From positions 89,123,052 to 89,187,051 of the forward strand of contig OZ024935.1 in the NCBI GenBank assembly GCA_964017235.1: a stretch of DNA of 64,000 nucleotides, given 5' to 3'. Below are positions 22,665 to 33,879 of the stretch, piece after piece. The position numbers and the translations under genes were made by a program. This stretch comes from Sabellastarte sp. h YS-2021. Its lineage: Eukaryota; Annelida; Polychaeta; Sabellida; Sabellidae. The notes beneath the pieces are model-generated. The model was not told the DNA's origin, did not search any database, and saw only the letters and a program-made list of their open reading frames with translations. The number at the start of each line of letters is the position of its first letter. Within the stretch, counting starts at the first letter, position 1.

Positions 22665-24677
22665 GCGTTAATACATCTTATCTAGTGGACAGATGCATTT
22701 GTCCTGAGCTCTCAGTGTCTCAGAACAGAATGTAGGGGGAAGGTTGCAAAGATTCTGGCAAGTTTGGCAAGACATGGGTGCGAATCCACGGGCAGTCTTT
22801 ATCCTCAAAGATGGTTACACTCTTCCCTTCAAACAGAGGCCCCGTTTGACAAGGTTCCCCATGGTTCAAAGTGGTTACGCCAGTCCAACAAAGAACATGT
22901 TCTTAAAAGAAGCCCTTTGAAGTCTTATGAACAAGTTGGTGGTAGAAAAGGTGGTTGTCAGGTCGTCCCTGGCCTTTTACAACCGTCTTTTTCTGGTTCC
23001 CAAACCCAACAGAAAATGGAGGCCAATCTTAGATCTGAGTCAGCTCAATTTATTTCTCAACACAGGCACCTTCAAGATGGAAACCCCGGAGACAATCCGG
23101 TTGTCCTTGAAAACAGGGGAGTGGGTCACATCGCTGGACTTCAGCAACACATACTTCCACATCCCAATTGCCCAAAGGTCAAGGAAATATCTCAGGTTCT
23201 TCCTTTTCAGTCAAACCTTTCAGTTCACAGCTCTTCCCCTCAGTTTGGCCACAGCTCCACTGGAGTTCACCAAGGTGGTCAAAGAGGTGAAACTCATAAC
23301 TCAAGCGAGGGGTATCAGGATCCACCAGTACCTAGACGACTGGTTACTGAGAGCCCCTGCCCCAGAGATCTGCCTACAACATACCCAGACCCTCTTGGCC
23401 CTTTTCCAGCAGTTGGGATGGGTAGTGAATATGACCAAATCAGAGCTAGTTCCCAAACAGGTCTTCAATTTTGTAGGTTACCGGTTCGACCTGGTCACAG
23501 GTTGAGTTCTACCCACTCAAGACCGGTGGGAGACTCTGCAGGAGAAGTTGAGAAGTTTGTTCAGGTCGCCTTCATATGAGACCCATTCAGTGGCACCTAA
23601 AGGAAACACTGGCACGTCCCAGAGGTTCTCAAAAAAGTTATTCCGATTCCCCAGTCATTCCCCCCTTATCTAGATTGGTGGCTAGACGAGGCCAATGTGC
23701 TGAAAGGTCAACCATTGCACCCTCTTCAGCATGCTGTTCAACTGTTTACCGATACCTCAAACGAAGCCTGGGGCGCACACTTAGGAGACTCCACTGCAAG
23801 AGGCATTTGGTCATCCATGGAAAGTCTCCTTCATATAAATTATCTAGAACTGAAGGCAGTTCTTCTGGCCCTGAAAGCTTTCGAGCATCTGTGCAGGGAC
23901 CAGATTGTCCTTGTTGTGACAGACAACACAACAGTGGTCTCTTACGTAAACAAACAAGGGAGTATGAAGTCAGGCTCGCTCTGTGCAGTCCTACGGAGAC
24001 TTCAGTCCTGGTGCCACCCCAGGGGAATCATTCTGAGGGCGAGGCACATTCCAGGTTGCTTGAATGTGATAGCGGACAAGCTTTCCAGACACAATCAAGT
24101 GATTCAAACAGAATTGTCCCTATCTCAGCAGGTGCCCAATCAATGGTGCTCCAAATGGGCCCAACCTCAGGTGGATTTATTTGCGACCCAATTCAATCAC
24201 AAACTGCCCCGGTTTGTCTCACCAGTTCCGGGCCCGACAGCCTGGGTGGTAGACGCCTTGAGTCTACCGTGGGAGGACTTGGAGACGTACACCTTTCCCC
24301 CAGTCTCTCTGATTCCCTAGGTAATCTCAAAGTTAAGGGATCATGGTTGTCGCAGAATGATCCTCATTGCCCCAGGGTGGCCAAACATGCCCTGGTTTTG
24401 GGACCTAGTGAATCTATCAGTTCAGATCCCTTTCAGGTTGCCTCTGATAAGGGACCTGGTGAATCAACCATTCAACGGGTTACTGCACTGGAATCTCAGC
24501 AACTTCAAATTGCATGCACGCGCATGCACAGCATACTGGCAGGGAGGCTATACAGCCACCTGGTGAGTGAACAGGACGCTACGGGTCCCGACCAGAGCCC
24601 AGCTCAGGACGTTTTTTTCTAACGTTTGGCGAGACCGGCAAGGCGCCTGACAAATGTATCTGTCCACTAGGTAAGAT
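22665..24677 (+). mobile_element. DIRS-type retrotransposon derivative 1, RT/RNase H only
   Basis: Bounded by inverted terminal repeats of about 29 bp. ATCTTATCTAGTGGACAGAT at 22675 continues to CATTTGTC (22703), and its complement is GACAAATGTATCTGTCCACT followed by AGGTAAGAT (24649-24677). Inside lies only a broken RT-RNase H region; the gag-like and tyrosine recombinase genes are absent. Inverted terminal repeats with no flanking duplication fit the DIRS order. It is a deletion derivative that could have moved only with help. Confidence 0.8.
22728..24620 (+). pseudogene. DIRS reverse transcriptase-RNase H, disrupted
   Basis: The frame opens upstream with GRLQRFWQVWQDMGANPRAV and GYTLPFKQRPRLTRFPMV, has a TGA at 22918, and continues as the 192-codon RT segment. 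That segment has FYNRLFLVPKPNRKWRPILD, SLKTGEWVTSLDFS, FTALPLSLATAPLEFTKV and the catalytic YLDDW (YLDD from 23329). A TGA at 23506 and a deletion with frameshifts near 23560-23615 break it. It resumes with HWHVPEVLKKVIPIPQSFP, then RNase H with LFTDTSNEAWGAHL, LELKAVLLAL and VTDNTTVVSYVNKQG giving the D-E-D carboxylates. The region after RNase H (QPQVDLFATQFNHKLPRFVS) leads to a TAG at 24318 and a readable RMILIAPGWPNMPWFWDLV. This is a DIRS polymerase that copies element RNA into DNA; it is now non-functional. Confidence 0.9.
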
Positions 24678-25032
24678 ATTAAATTGTAAAAATTTAAGTA
24701 ACTTATTAAATTTCCCATTTTATGGCGTTAATGCATCCTATCCAATAGACAATTGCTTTACTGGTCGGCGTGAACAATCCTGCCAAAAGACACACAAAAC
24801 CGTCCTGTATATACTACCGGCAGGACCGGTCATGGAGTGTGCATTTGCTAGGTGGTGTATCATACTTTCTTCCTGTCTAGACATGCTGATGTCATCATGT
24901 CTTTTTCGTTTTGTGGTGGAGTCTGCAGACGTGTTTGACAGAGAGCAAATATTTTAGAAGTTTTGCAGCGAATTAATAATTAAACGAACTTTATTTTATT
25001 TCAACATTTACCTACTGTTATCTACTGAATAT

Positions 25033-25717
25033 ATGTCATCACCTAGACAGAAGAGAGGCACTGGTGGCCACGTTATGACTTTGTTTAATAGCGACATGAA
25101 ATGTGCTCAATGCAGAGATAAGGGGGTGGGTGACGACCCTTGTGTGAAGAAGACGGACTGTGCTGTCTGCAAGACTTTTACACCTGGACAAGCCCAGCAA
25201 TTGGCCATCCCACCTACTGATCCAGGAAAGAAAAAGAGCAGAAGATGGTTGCTGCCTCCCCACTTCCTGATATGCTCACTCACATGGACCTTTCAGAAAT
25301 TACATTGTTGGGACGGGTAGACAGAGGTCAGAGTTCAACCACAGAAAAGACACCTGCTGGCAAGAAAAAGAGACCTGAGGAGTACTCAAAGCCCAGCAAG
25401 AAGAAATCCAGCAGCAAACCTACAGTTGATAATCTTAAGAGCCTTGACCACAAATGGGCCCAGAGGTTTGCACGACTTGAGGCCGTGTTACTTGCCAAGT
25501 CATTTGCTGTGCTGGTGGAGCCGGTCCAGAAGCCTGCTGAAGTGGTGACCAGTGAAAGACCCTTCTTTGATCCAGGAGCCGGTACCGGCCAGATATCTAC
25601 CGGTGGGGTCTCTGATGTGAGTGTTACCCAGGTGCTAGCCCTGTTCAGGCCACTGGGGAGGTTGCTGTCAGCATGACTGCTACCCAGCCTGTTGAGGCCC
25701 CAGGTATGAAGAGGGGA
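25033..25717 (+). pseudogene. DIRS ORF1 (gag-like), N-terminal part, frameshifted
   Basis: The ATG at 25033 starts a lysine-rich protein with a cysteine cluster: CAQCRDKGVGDDPC, then CAVCKTFTPGQAQQL, a likely zinc-binding unit typical of DIRS ORF1 proteins. After KKKSRR (about 25240) the meaningful frame shifts; it continues as the frame from 25245 with AGKKKRPEEYSKPSKKK and HKWAQRFARLEAVLLAK, then shifts again near 25630 to read ASPVQATGEVAVSMTATQPV up to the inserted element at 25718. Two frameshifts make it dead. The role, structural protein of the retroelement particle, is inferred from position and family. The QPVEAPG motif repeats on both sides of the insertion. Confidence 0.75.
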
Positions 25718-27497
25718 CCCAGCAGGCACACGCCTTGAAATGTCATTGATTTAGAGTTGAAAACAGGTCCTGACATTGAAATGAACATTACCGACTACTA
25801 AATCTAAGTTAGTTTTCTGACATGAAAAAGTAGTGATATTTTGACCAGAAATCATGGTGATTTTTGGTTGAACAACTGATACTGACACAATTTCAACACT
25901 ATTTCAAAGCTGGATTTCTGACTGGAAAAAGTAGTGCTACTTCATAAAAAAATCACCAATAAATCAAGTTAGGTTTTTCGACATGAAATCTTAGTCATGT
26001 TATTGAACAAAAAACAGGTTGAATATTGGGACATGAATGATGGGTAATCATTGATTGAAAATTCTTTTTCTAGAGGGTGATTTAGTGATTAAGTCTAATT
26101 TTTTTAAAGAACTATTATTGCAATTGTTTTTGAATTTGTAGGTATTTGTAAAGCAAAGACTAATTTTTAATGATTATAAAGATGATAAAGATTATGTGTG
26201 CATGTACTTGTACATTTTTATCCATTCTCCTTATTAATTAACTGATGCATCCAAATATAATTTTTATAATTTATTATTATATTTTGATTAATGCAATTCT
26301 CGATAATTAAAAAACATTTTGAAGTCAAACTTCTCTTAAATAAAAAAGATCAATTCAAACTTATTCATCAAACCTTAGTAATTAGAATTTGTTTCTCAAA
26401 TTCTCCCATACACAAAGAACATAGTTTTCAGTTTACAAGTTTACACTGAAAACTTCCCTACACAGAGAACCCAAGCTATAGCATTTTATCACACAACAGT
26501 GAGGTTGGGGGGTCCCGGTTTTTCTTATCTGTACCCTGCTACACAGGACATTGGACCTGTGACTAAAGTAATTAGATAACACAGCAGGGGTGGAGGTGGG
26601 GGTTTACCCTTGCTCAGTTGCAGGCATGGTGTTTACTTCTTTAGGTTTGTTTTTTGTGGTCAGCACTGACAACTAATTAAGTTGGGGAGTAATGGGTGGA
26701 ATTCTTCAAATGTGGCTTTTCTTGTGTTTTTTTCAGTTTATATGACAAAGTTGTATGAGACACAAGCATCTGAACTGAGCATTGTGGCTTTGCTACATGA
26801 TTATAGCTTCTTTATAATTACAATATAATTATAGCCAACTTAATAAAGCATTTAAAAGAAACTGATTGGATAAAATACTGAAGATATAAATATTGTCACA
26901 ATTGTTTGTTATTTACAAAGAAAAGAAAAAAGAATTTCAATTGAAAGCAATGTATAATACCGGTCCTATTAATAACATAAAAATGAATATCTAGTTGGAA
27001 AATATGGATTTACATATCTTGAGCATATTTGAAAGCTGATTAAAAAATTATGTGTTATTTCAATCTCATCATAAATAGAATATTGAATTTACAATGATTC
27101 ATGAAAACATGTCATCTTGGAAAGAATTAATTACTTTAAAGTTGTATCCAAATTGTAAAATATGCATATGGATAGTTATTATATAATATTTTTAAGGAGC
27201 TATAATTATGCAACACAAGCTACAATGATTCAACTAAAGAAGACAGTGTAAACAACCTGATTTCACCCATTGAATTCAACCTGATTTCACCGGTTGGATC
27301 CAACCAAAAACGGTTTGCAAAATCTACACGTATTTCAAACAGATTTCACCCATTGAATTCAACCAGATTTCAACAGTTGGATTCAACATGATTTCACCGG
27401 TTGGATCCAACTAAAAACGGTTTGCAAAATCTTCACGTATTTCAACCAGATTTCACCGTTGGAATCAACCAGATTTCAAAGTCGCGTGCCTGTTGGG
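25718..27497. mobile_element. 1.8-kb TIR element inserted in DIRS ORF1
   Basis: The termini are CCCAGCAGGCACACGCC on the left and the complement of CCCAACAGGCACGCGAC on the right, and TTGAAAT follows in both arms after one or two bases, giving a TIR of about 22 bp. The string GGGGA occurs at both junctions and could be the target duplication, but overlap with the TIR makes this ambiguous. There is no transposase frame. The right portion has two direct copies of about 120 bp (CACCGGTTGGATCCAAC, AAAACGGTTTGCAAAATCT). The superfamily is not assigned. Confidence 0.65.
27240..27480 (+). repeat. Direct repeats inside the inserted TIR element
   Basis: TTTCACCCATTGAATTCAAC and ACCGGTTGGATCCAAC with AAAACGGTTTGCAAAATC occur twice, about 120 bp apart. 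Many short TTCAACCAGATTTCA variants surround them. Confidence 0.75.
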
Positions 27498-28735
27498 GAG
27501 ATGCTGCCAGCATGATTACTACCTGGCCTGTTGAGGCTCCTGGTATGAGAGGATCAGCCGTCCAGCCTGTTGAGGCTCCCGGTGCAGAGACAGCCACCCA
27601 GCCTGTGGAGGCTCCCAGTGAAGGTCCTGAAGTTCTGCCCACCGGTACCGGTAGTGCTGATATGACACCAGACCAGTTCCTTACCAGTGGAAAGACTGTT
27701 ACTGGTGCGTTAACTCTGATGATGAACTGCACAGTGAACTAGGCTCACTAGTGTAAAGATTGTTACTGGTGCGTCTAACTCTGATGGTGATGAACTGCAC
27801 AGTGAACTAGGCTCCTCTGTTGATGGCAACATCCAGGATGAGTTTTCAGATAAAGACACTCCTAGAGATGAAACAGCTGACCAGGAACTCTCCGAAAAAG
27901 CCAACTACAGAGAAACCATCAAAGGGGTCAGATCTTTCATGGGCTGGCATCAGATACCAGACTTTGACAGCTCCTCATCTTCCTTAGATGATAACCCATT
28001 TGCCAGTGCTAGAACCCAGTTTATCAGGAAGGTATTCATCAAGTTGCCGGTAGATGAATGGTTGTACAGAAAACTACCATCCAGGACCTCTGAAACTTCT
28101 GGACTGTTGAGAGGTTAGTTCATCAAAACGCCTCAGACTTCAAAATGATATGACATGTACACTGATAAGGACTATGTGAGGTCAAAAGTGTCATCCTGGG
28201 CACCATAGCCGGCCAAAATATACAGTAGTTTCAGCAGGGTTGCCAGACACAGCTTGCTTTTTGCTCCAGCTTCCCAACCCATTCATCAAGACACATTGAG
28301 AAGATGGGAGAGGTCAGCCAGAGAAAAGACATTTATGTGTAATCAAGCTGCTGGTCTGAGCAAGTGTATCACAAAGGTTCAAGACAAATGGTTACACAAC
28401 TAAAGACACTGCATACTGACAAGGGCAAAGGCAAGGCTTCAGGAAGGTCTCAGCATGCTGTAGATGAACTTGAATACCTGGCGACGTTTAACAGATCCAT
28501 CACCCAAGCCATGGCCCATACAATGCAAAACCTGTCTGAGGGAATATTCATCAACATGCCCAACCTTACACTAGCTCGTTGTGATAGTTAGCTGGAGTAC
28601 ATACAAGCTGGGGTTAAACAGGACACTCTCCCTGCCTTGCGAAATGCTCCATTGTATATGCAGTCCTTGTTGCCAGACCAGTTGTTGGTGAAAGCAGAAG
28701 AGGAGGTCTCACACAGGACGTCCGGTCATTTTCAC
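27498..28735 (+). pseudogene. DIRS ORF1 (gag-like), C-terminal part, broken
   Basis: Restarts with repeats encoding PVEAPG (three copies) and a TGTG-type linker. A 70-bp tandem duplication at about 27690-27830 (TGTTACTGGTGCGT twice, GATGAACTGCACAGTGAACT twice) shifts the frame. The good frame then reads NYRETIKGVRSFMGWHQIPD and PDEWLYRK-like KLPVDEWLYRKLPSRT and hits TAG at about 28115. Further on, MVTQLKTLHTDKGKGKAS, DELEYLATFNRSITQAMAHT and IFINMPNLTLARCDS end at a TAG (28589), with QAGVKQDTLPALRNAPLYMQ after it. The order is that of DIRS ORF1 proteins. Multiple stops make it dead. Confidence 0.75.
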
Positions 28736-29554
28736 CCGCATGCTTCTAGTACTGGAAAGTCATCTCACCAACTGGACTGGAAGTTTGTTGTCCCTGCTTG
28801 TACAATTGTGGCTGGAGGAAAGCAATGTGCTTCAAGGTCAACCATTACACCCACTAAATCATGCCATTCAAACAGAATGGTCTTTCCATCCAGAGGTCTT
28901 CCGAGCAATATGCTTCCAGTGGCACCAACCCCAAGTGGACCCGTTTGTCACCAGATTCAACAACAAACTGTCACAGTTTGTGTCACCAGTGCTGGACCCC
29001 CAGGCCTGGGTAGTGGATGCCCTCAGATCTGGACCCATATGTCTTCCCGCCGGTCATCATCTTGGCCAAAGTGGTTGAGAAGTTGCAAGACTACCATGCA
29101 ACAGAATAATTCTGATTGCTCCAGGGTGGCCCAACATACTTTGGTTTTGGGACTTGGAGGGAATGTCCAGCCAGATCCCATTTTGTTTGCCCAGTCTGTC
29201 CAACCTTCTCACTCAACCATGCAACCAGACTCATCACGGAAATCTGGCAAAACTGAATCTTCATGCCTGGCTCCTAGAGCATCAGCAATCAAGGAGCAGG
29301 GTTTCTCTGAGGCAGTGGTAGCACAAATTGAGGCTCCTCAAAGAGGATCAACCAGATCAGTCTATAAGGCAAAGTGGATCAATTTTTACAAAGTGGTACC
29401 TCAGTAATCAGGTGGACTTCAGGGCACCCTCTATAAAGTCCACTGCTGACTTCCTGCTGTATCTGTTCCAGGACAGGAAGTTACAACCCAGTATTATTGA
29501 TGGCTATAGATCAGCTATTGCTGACAATAAACTCCCAGTAATGGCACAATTATA
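28736..29554 (+). pseudogene. DIRS remnant: region after RNase H joined to tyrosine recombinase N-terminus
   Basis: VLQGQPLHPLNHA at about 28830 jumps straight to IQTEWSFHPEVF and QPQVDPFVTRFNNKLSQFVS. In derivative 1 the equivalent segments are separated by the whole RNase H (23697-24110), so about 360 bp was deleted at a short homology. Later frames give LLKEDQPDQSIRQSG (29333) and STADFLLYLFQDRKLQPSII with DGYRSAIADNK, the N-terminal core-binding part of a DIRS tyrosine recombinase. The catalytic part is absent. This recombinase normally integrates the circular DNA copy. Confidence 0.75.
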
Positions 29555-29569
29555 ATTACTTTATTAAAA

Positions 29570-29830
29570 AATTTTAGATAATATCTTAAATTATGTGCAA
29601 TAGATTATAAGCATATTTAAACTTTGGATATAACTAACCTTGAACAGAGTCTATGTGGTTAACATGACCTTAAAGTCTTAAAAGGTTGCATTGAGTTACA
29701 TTCAGTTTAAGGTTAGGACAAACTTTTATGATATTTGGACAATGTTAAAGTGGTAGTTTACAGTTTTCATTAAAATTGTAATGTTACCATAAAGACCTGA
29801 TAGTGAAAGAAATGACTTTAAGGTTACAGC
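29570..29830 (+). repeat. G-type units, right part
   Basis: CATGACCTTAAAGTCTT and CAGTTTAAGGTTAGGACAAA match the G-type blocks at 22500-22570 on the other side of the DIRS pair, indicating that the DIRS elements landed in a G array. Confidence 0.5.
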
Positions 29831-29904
29831 TTATTTTAATTATTATATCTATCCTGCTGGGCATTGATCTTATTTTGCCTTTTCCTCTGAATCACCCTTC
29901 AGCA

Positions 29905-30378
29905 CTTTCCCTGTTTCTTGGTCTTGTAATTTTGTGGGCATTTAACATTATTCCAAAGTTTCAGAATATGTTTATCGCAAGAGGAATTTGTTGTGATTTG
30001 CTTTTAGGAAACATTTGCCAACAGTTGTTGCCATGGCAACACTGTTGCTGTTATTTTCATTTTTAATTTGGTGGGTTCTTTATAAACAAAAACCATGCAG
30101 AGATTTTAACCAATTTTTTTTCAGGATATATATTTTGCAATGGGAACTAGAAGGGTAGTGATTGAGCCTTTTGGCAAATTTTTGGTAATAAATTTTGCTC
30201 TGGCAACACTTCTTCTGTGTTGTTTTTGAACTTGTGATTTTGTGGGTACGTTACATTCAAAACCTGCTCACAGATATTAACCAAATTGTCAGGATATCTT
30301 TGCTGCAAAAGAAACTGAGGCTCATTAGGTTTTCAGCAGTAACCAGTAACAAGTATTGCCATGACAACACTTTTTATA
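29905..30378 (+). repeat. E-type tandem units, left of outer element copy 2
   Basis: Contains TTTCTTGGTCTTGTAATTTT, the perfect palindrome GTTGCCATGGCAAC at 30027-30040, and a degenerate ATTGCCATGACAAC near 30356. The final unit is cut by the left end of outer element copy 2 at 30379. Confidence 0.7.
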
Positions 30379-30779
30379 TCAGCTGATTTGACAGTCAGCT
30401 GACATTATGGCATCACTCTCTGGCATCGGTGTACACATACACATCCGCGTGAACATCTTCTCCAAAAGTATAAGGCCCAGAGACATGCTGTTACTTTTAA
30501 AAGATACCTTATCTATCAATAATGATAAATTATAAAATTCATGCAGATCGGTCTGTTCCTTTGGTCCCCAGAGCCATTAGAAGTGAGGTACGCCCACCCA
30601 AAGTGTGAAAATTTCAACACCTTATTACAATTTTCTCATTGACTATTGAAGGGATTTCTCTCTTATCTCGCATGTATACACTAGGCCATATTCCATTGTG
30701 TGAGTATACAACCTGGATCTTTCTCAATTATTATGTCCACCCCCCTGGGGGGTGGAAATATTATTTTTGCTTTTTTCGC

Positions 30780-30846
30780 CGTCCGATGTCCGTTGTCCGA
30801 TGTCCGTTGTCCGATGTCCGATGTCCGGCGTCCGATGTCCGGCGTC
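30780..30846 (+). repeat. TCCGATG/TCCGTTG/TCCGGCG minisatellite
   Basis: Seven-base motifs GTCCGATGTCCGTTGTCCGA and GTCCGGCGTCCGATG repeated about nine times. It occupies the same place after the hairpin as the GC-rich repeats of the other elements. Confidence 0.85.
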
Positions 30847-31149
30847 ACGCATGGTTTCCGCTCATTTAAAGGAAAAGTATTAGAGCTATTGTCACCAAAT
30901 TTGGTATGCAGGCTTATTGGGTCAGTAGCTTGCTTGGGATTGCTTTTGGCTGTTGTACCTCTTTTGCTTACTGAGTAATACTTAAGTACAGCTATTTTCA
31001 GTACCCATTGGTTTCCGTGCATTTAAGCCAAAATAATTAAAGATATTTTACTACAATTTTGAATACAAGATTGTTATGTCCATAGCTCGCTTGGTATTGC
31101 ATTTGGGACTGATAGCTTTGTCAGTACATGAGTAATAGCCATTTAGGTA

Positions 31150-33600
31150 CTTCATTGTGTATTTTCAGTACTACTTTTGAGTAATTTGCTAATATCTCAG
31201 AAACCGTAAGAGATAGAGCGATTTCGACAGAATTTTTGACCCACAGGGTATCTAAGGAATGCAATCTATGCAATTTTCCAAAAATTTTCCCCTCCCCAAA
31301 AATGGCGGCCATTTTGAATTTTTGAATTTTTGCCAAAAATGGCAAAACACTAATTTGCTTCTATCTCCTTAACCGTGCGAGATAGAGCGATTTCGGCAAA
31401 ATTTTCGACCCACAGGGTATCTGAGCATTGTACTCTTTGCAATTTTTAAAAAATTTTCCCCTCCCCAAAAATGGCGGCCATTTTGAATTTTCGAATTTTT
31501 GCCAAAAATGGCAAAACACAAATTTGCTTCTATCTCCTTAACTGTGCGAGATAGAGCGATTTCGTCGAAATTTTCGACCCACAGGGTATTTAAGGAATGC
31601 AATCTGCAATTTTCCAAAAATTTTCCCCTCCCCTAAAATGGCGGCCATTTTGAATTTTTCGAATTTTTGCCAAAAATGGCAAAACACAAATTTGCTTTTA
31701 TCTCCTTAACCGTGGGAGATAGAGTGATTTCGTCGAAATTTTCGACCCACAGGGTATTTGAGCATTGTACTCTTGGTAATTTTTAAAAAATTTTCCCCTC
31801 CCCAAAAATGGCGGCCATTTTGAATTTTCGAATTTTTGCCAAAAATGGCAAAACACAAATTTGCTTCTATCTCCTTAACCGTGTGAGATAGAGCGATTTC
31901 TTCGAAATTTTCGACCCACAGGGTATCTAAGGAATGCAATCTTTGCAATTTTCCAAAAATTTTCCCCTCCCCAAAAATGGCGGCCATTTTGAATTTTCGA
32001 ATTTTTGCCAAAAATGGCAAAACACTAATTTGCTTCTATCTCCTTAACCGTGCGAGATAGAGCGATTTCGGCAAAATTTTCGACGCACAGGGTATCTAAC
32101 CAATGCAATCTTTGCAATTTTTAAAAAATTTTCCCCTCCCCAAAAATGGCGGCCATTTTGAATTTTCGAATTTTTGCCAAAAATGGCAAAACACAAATTT
32201 GCTTCTATCTCCTTAACCGTGCGAGATAGAGCGATTTCGTCAAAATTTTCGACCCACAGGGTATCTGAGCATTGTACTCTTGGTAAATTTTAAAAAATTT
32301 TCCCCTCCCCAAAAATGGCAGCCATTTTGAATTTTCGAATTTTTGCCAAAAATGGCAAAACACTAATTTGCTTCTATCTCCTTAACCGTGCGAGATAGAG
32401 CGATTCCGGCAAAATTTTCGACGCACAGGGTATCTAAGCCATGCAATCTTTGCAATTTTCAAAAAATTTTCCCCTCCCCAAAAATGGCGGCCATTTTGAA
32501 TTTTCGAATTTTTGCCAAAAATGGCAAAACACAAATTTGCTTCTATCTCCTTAACCGTGCGAGATAGAGCGATTTTGTCGAAATTTTCGACCCACAGGGT
32601 ATCTAAGCAATGCTATCTTTGCAATTTTCAAAAAATTTTCCCCTCCCCAAAAATGGCGGCCATTTTGAATTTTTGAATTTTTGCCAAAAATGGCAAAACA
32701 CTAATTTGCTTCTATCTCCTTAACCGTGCGAGATAGAGCGATTTCGTCGAAATTTTCGACCCACAGGGTATCTGAGCATTGTACTCTTGGTAATTTTTAA
32801 AAAATTTTCCCCTCCCCAAAAATGGCGGCCATTTTGAATTTTCGAATTTTTGCCAAAAATGGCAAAACACTAATTTGCTTCTATCTCCTTAACCGTGCGA
32901 GATAGAGCGATTTCGTCGAAATTTTCGACCCACAGGGTATCTAAGGAATGCAATCTTTGCAATTTTCAAAAAATTTTCCCCTCCCCAAAAATGGCAGCCA
33001 TTTTGAATTTTCGAAGTTTTGCCAAAAATGGCAAAACACAAATTTCCTTCTATCTCCTTAACCATGCGAGATAGAGCGATTTCGTCAAAATTTTCGACCC
33101 ACAGGTATTTCAGCATTGTATTCTTGGCAATTTAAAAAAAAATTTCCCCTCCCCTAAAATGGCGGCCATTTTGAATTTTCGAATTTTTGCCAAAAATGGC
33201 AAAACACAAATTTGCTTCTATCTCCTTAACCATGCGAGATAGAGCGATTTCGTCGAAATTTTCAACCCACAGGGTATCTAAGGAATGTAATCTTTGCAAT
33301 TTTCAAAAAATTTTCTCCTCCCCAAAAATGGCAGCCATTTTGAATTTTCGAATTTTTGCCCAAAATGGAAAAACACAAACTGGCCTTAACCGTGCAAAAT
33401 AGAGTTATTTCGTTGAAATTTTCGACCCATAGGGTATCTAAGAAATGTACTCTTGGCAATTTTCAAAAAAATTTCCTTTTCCCAAAAATGGCGGCCATTT
33501 TGAATTTTCAAATTTTTGCCAAAAATAGAAAAACAGGAATTTGCTTCTATCTTCTTAACCGTGCAAGATAGAGTGATTTCGTCAAAATTTTCAACCCAAC
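31150..33600 (+). repeat. D-type satellite array, about 169-bp units (14 units)
   Basis: ATGGCGGCCAT (ATGGCAGCCAT in three units) recurs at 31302, 31471, 31638, 31808, 31977 and on to about 33490. Units also carry GCGAGATAGAGCGATTTCG, TTCGACCCACAGGGTAT, AAATTTTCCCCTCCCCAAAA, and a stem TTTTGCCA-AAAA-TGGCAAAA. The last two units are diverged. Confidence 0.93.
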
Positions 33601-33879
33601 CAATGCAAAAAGGCATGAAGCTGAAATAATTTACATCTACACTAACAAATATTTAAGCATCATTGATATATTTTACAAATGAAACAGGGTCTTGTAAGAC
33701 TACTGTACAATTTGGGCAAAAGGTTCATGGGTGGACATTACACATGATAATGTGTGTTCTTCTATGCTATCCTGTTTCTATTCGCATCTACTATCAACAG
33801 GGCGGCCTATTTCTAGTTTTTTTATGAATTTTTAAAATAATTTTAAGGCATTAAAATTCTTGAAATCATGCATTAAATC

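Larger units (their letters stand above)
24725..29560 (+). mobile_element. DIRS-type retrotransposon derivative 2, interrupted and truncated
   Basis: Starts with GCGTTAATGCATCCTATCCA at 24725, a diverged direct copy of the terminal repeat at 22665. It carries a gag-like ORF1, an insertion at 25718-27497, the rest of ORF1, a deletion that removes RT and most of RNase H, a piece of the region after RNase H, and the first part of a tyrosine recombinase, and stops near 29545 without a right terminal repeat. It lies head to tail with derivative 1, 47 bp apart. The left leader contains ACCGGCAGGACCGGT. Confidence 0.75.
30736..33816 (+). mobile_element. D-type hairpin-capped cassette nested in outer element copy 2
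   Basis: Begins TCCACCCCCC, a single T, then GGGGGGTGGA, a 21-base near-perfect palindrome (30736-30756), and ends CCTATTTCTAG at 33816. The right junction TTTTTTTATGAATTTTT matches copy 1 at 7196, where no cassette is present. Contents: TCCGATG minisatellite, unique flank, 14 D units, short right flank. TC and CTAG ends with insertion beside T suggest a Helitron-like mechanism. Confidence 0.65.

Noticed and set aside
22764..24622. Overlapping alternative frames of 271 and 348 codons in DIRS derivative 1
   Set aside because: They are shadow frames of the RT/RNase H region. The motif-bearing frames are the 192- and 207-codon ones.
28637..29407. 256-codon open frame in DIRS derivative 2
   Set aside because: Only its first part matches the ORF1 end; the rest is out of frame with the RNase H and recombinase motifs.
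31369..33616. Minus- and plus-strand open frames in the D array
   Set aside because: They are fragments of the 169-bp unit read in phase for one or two units. The period is not a multiple of 3 and the frames end accordingly.
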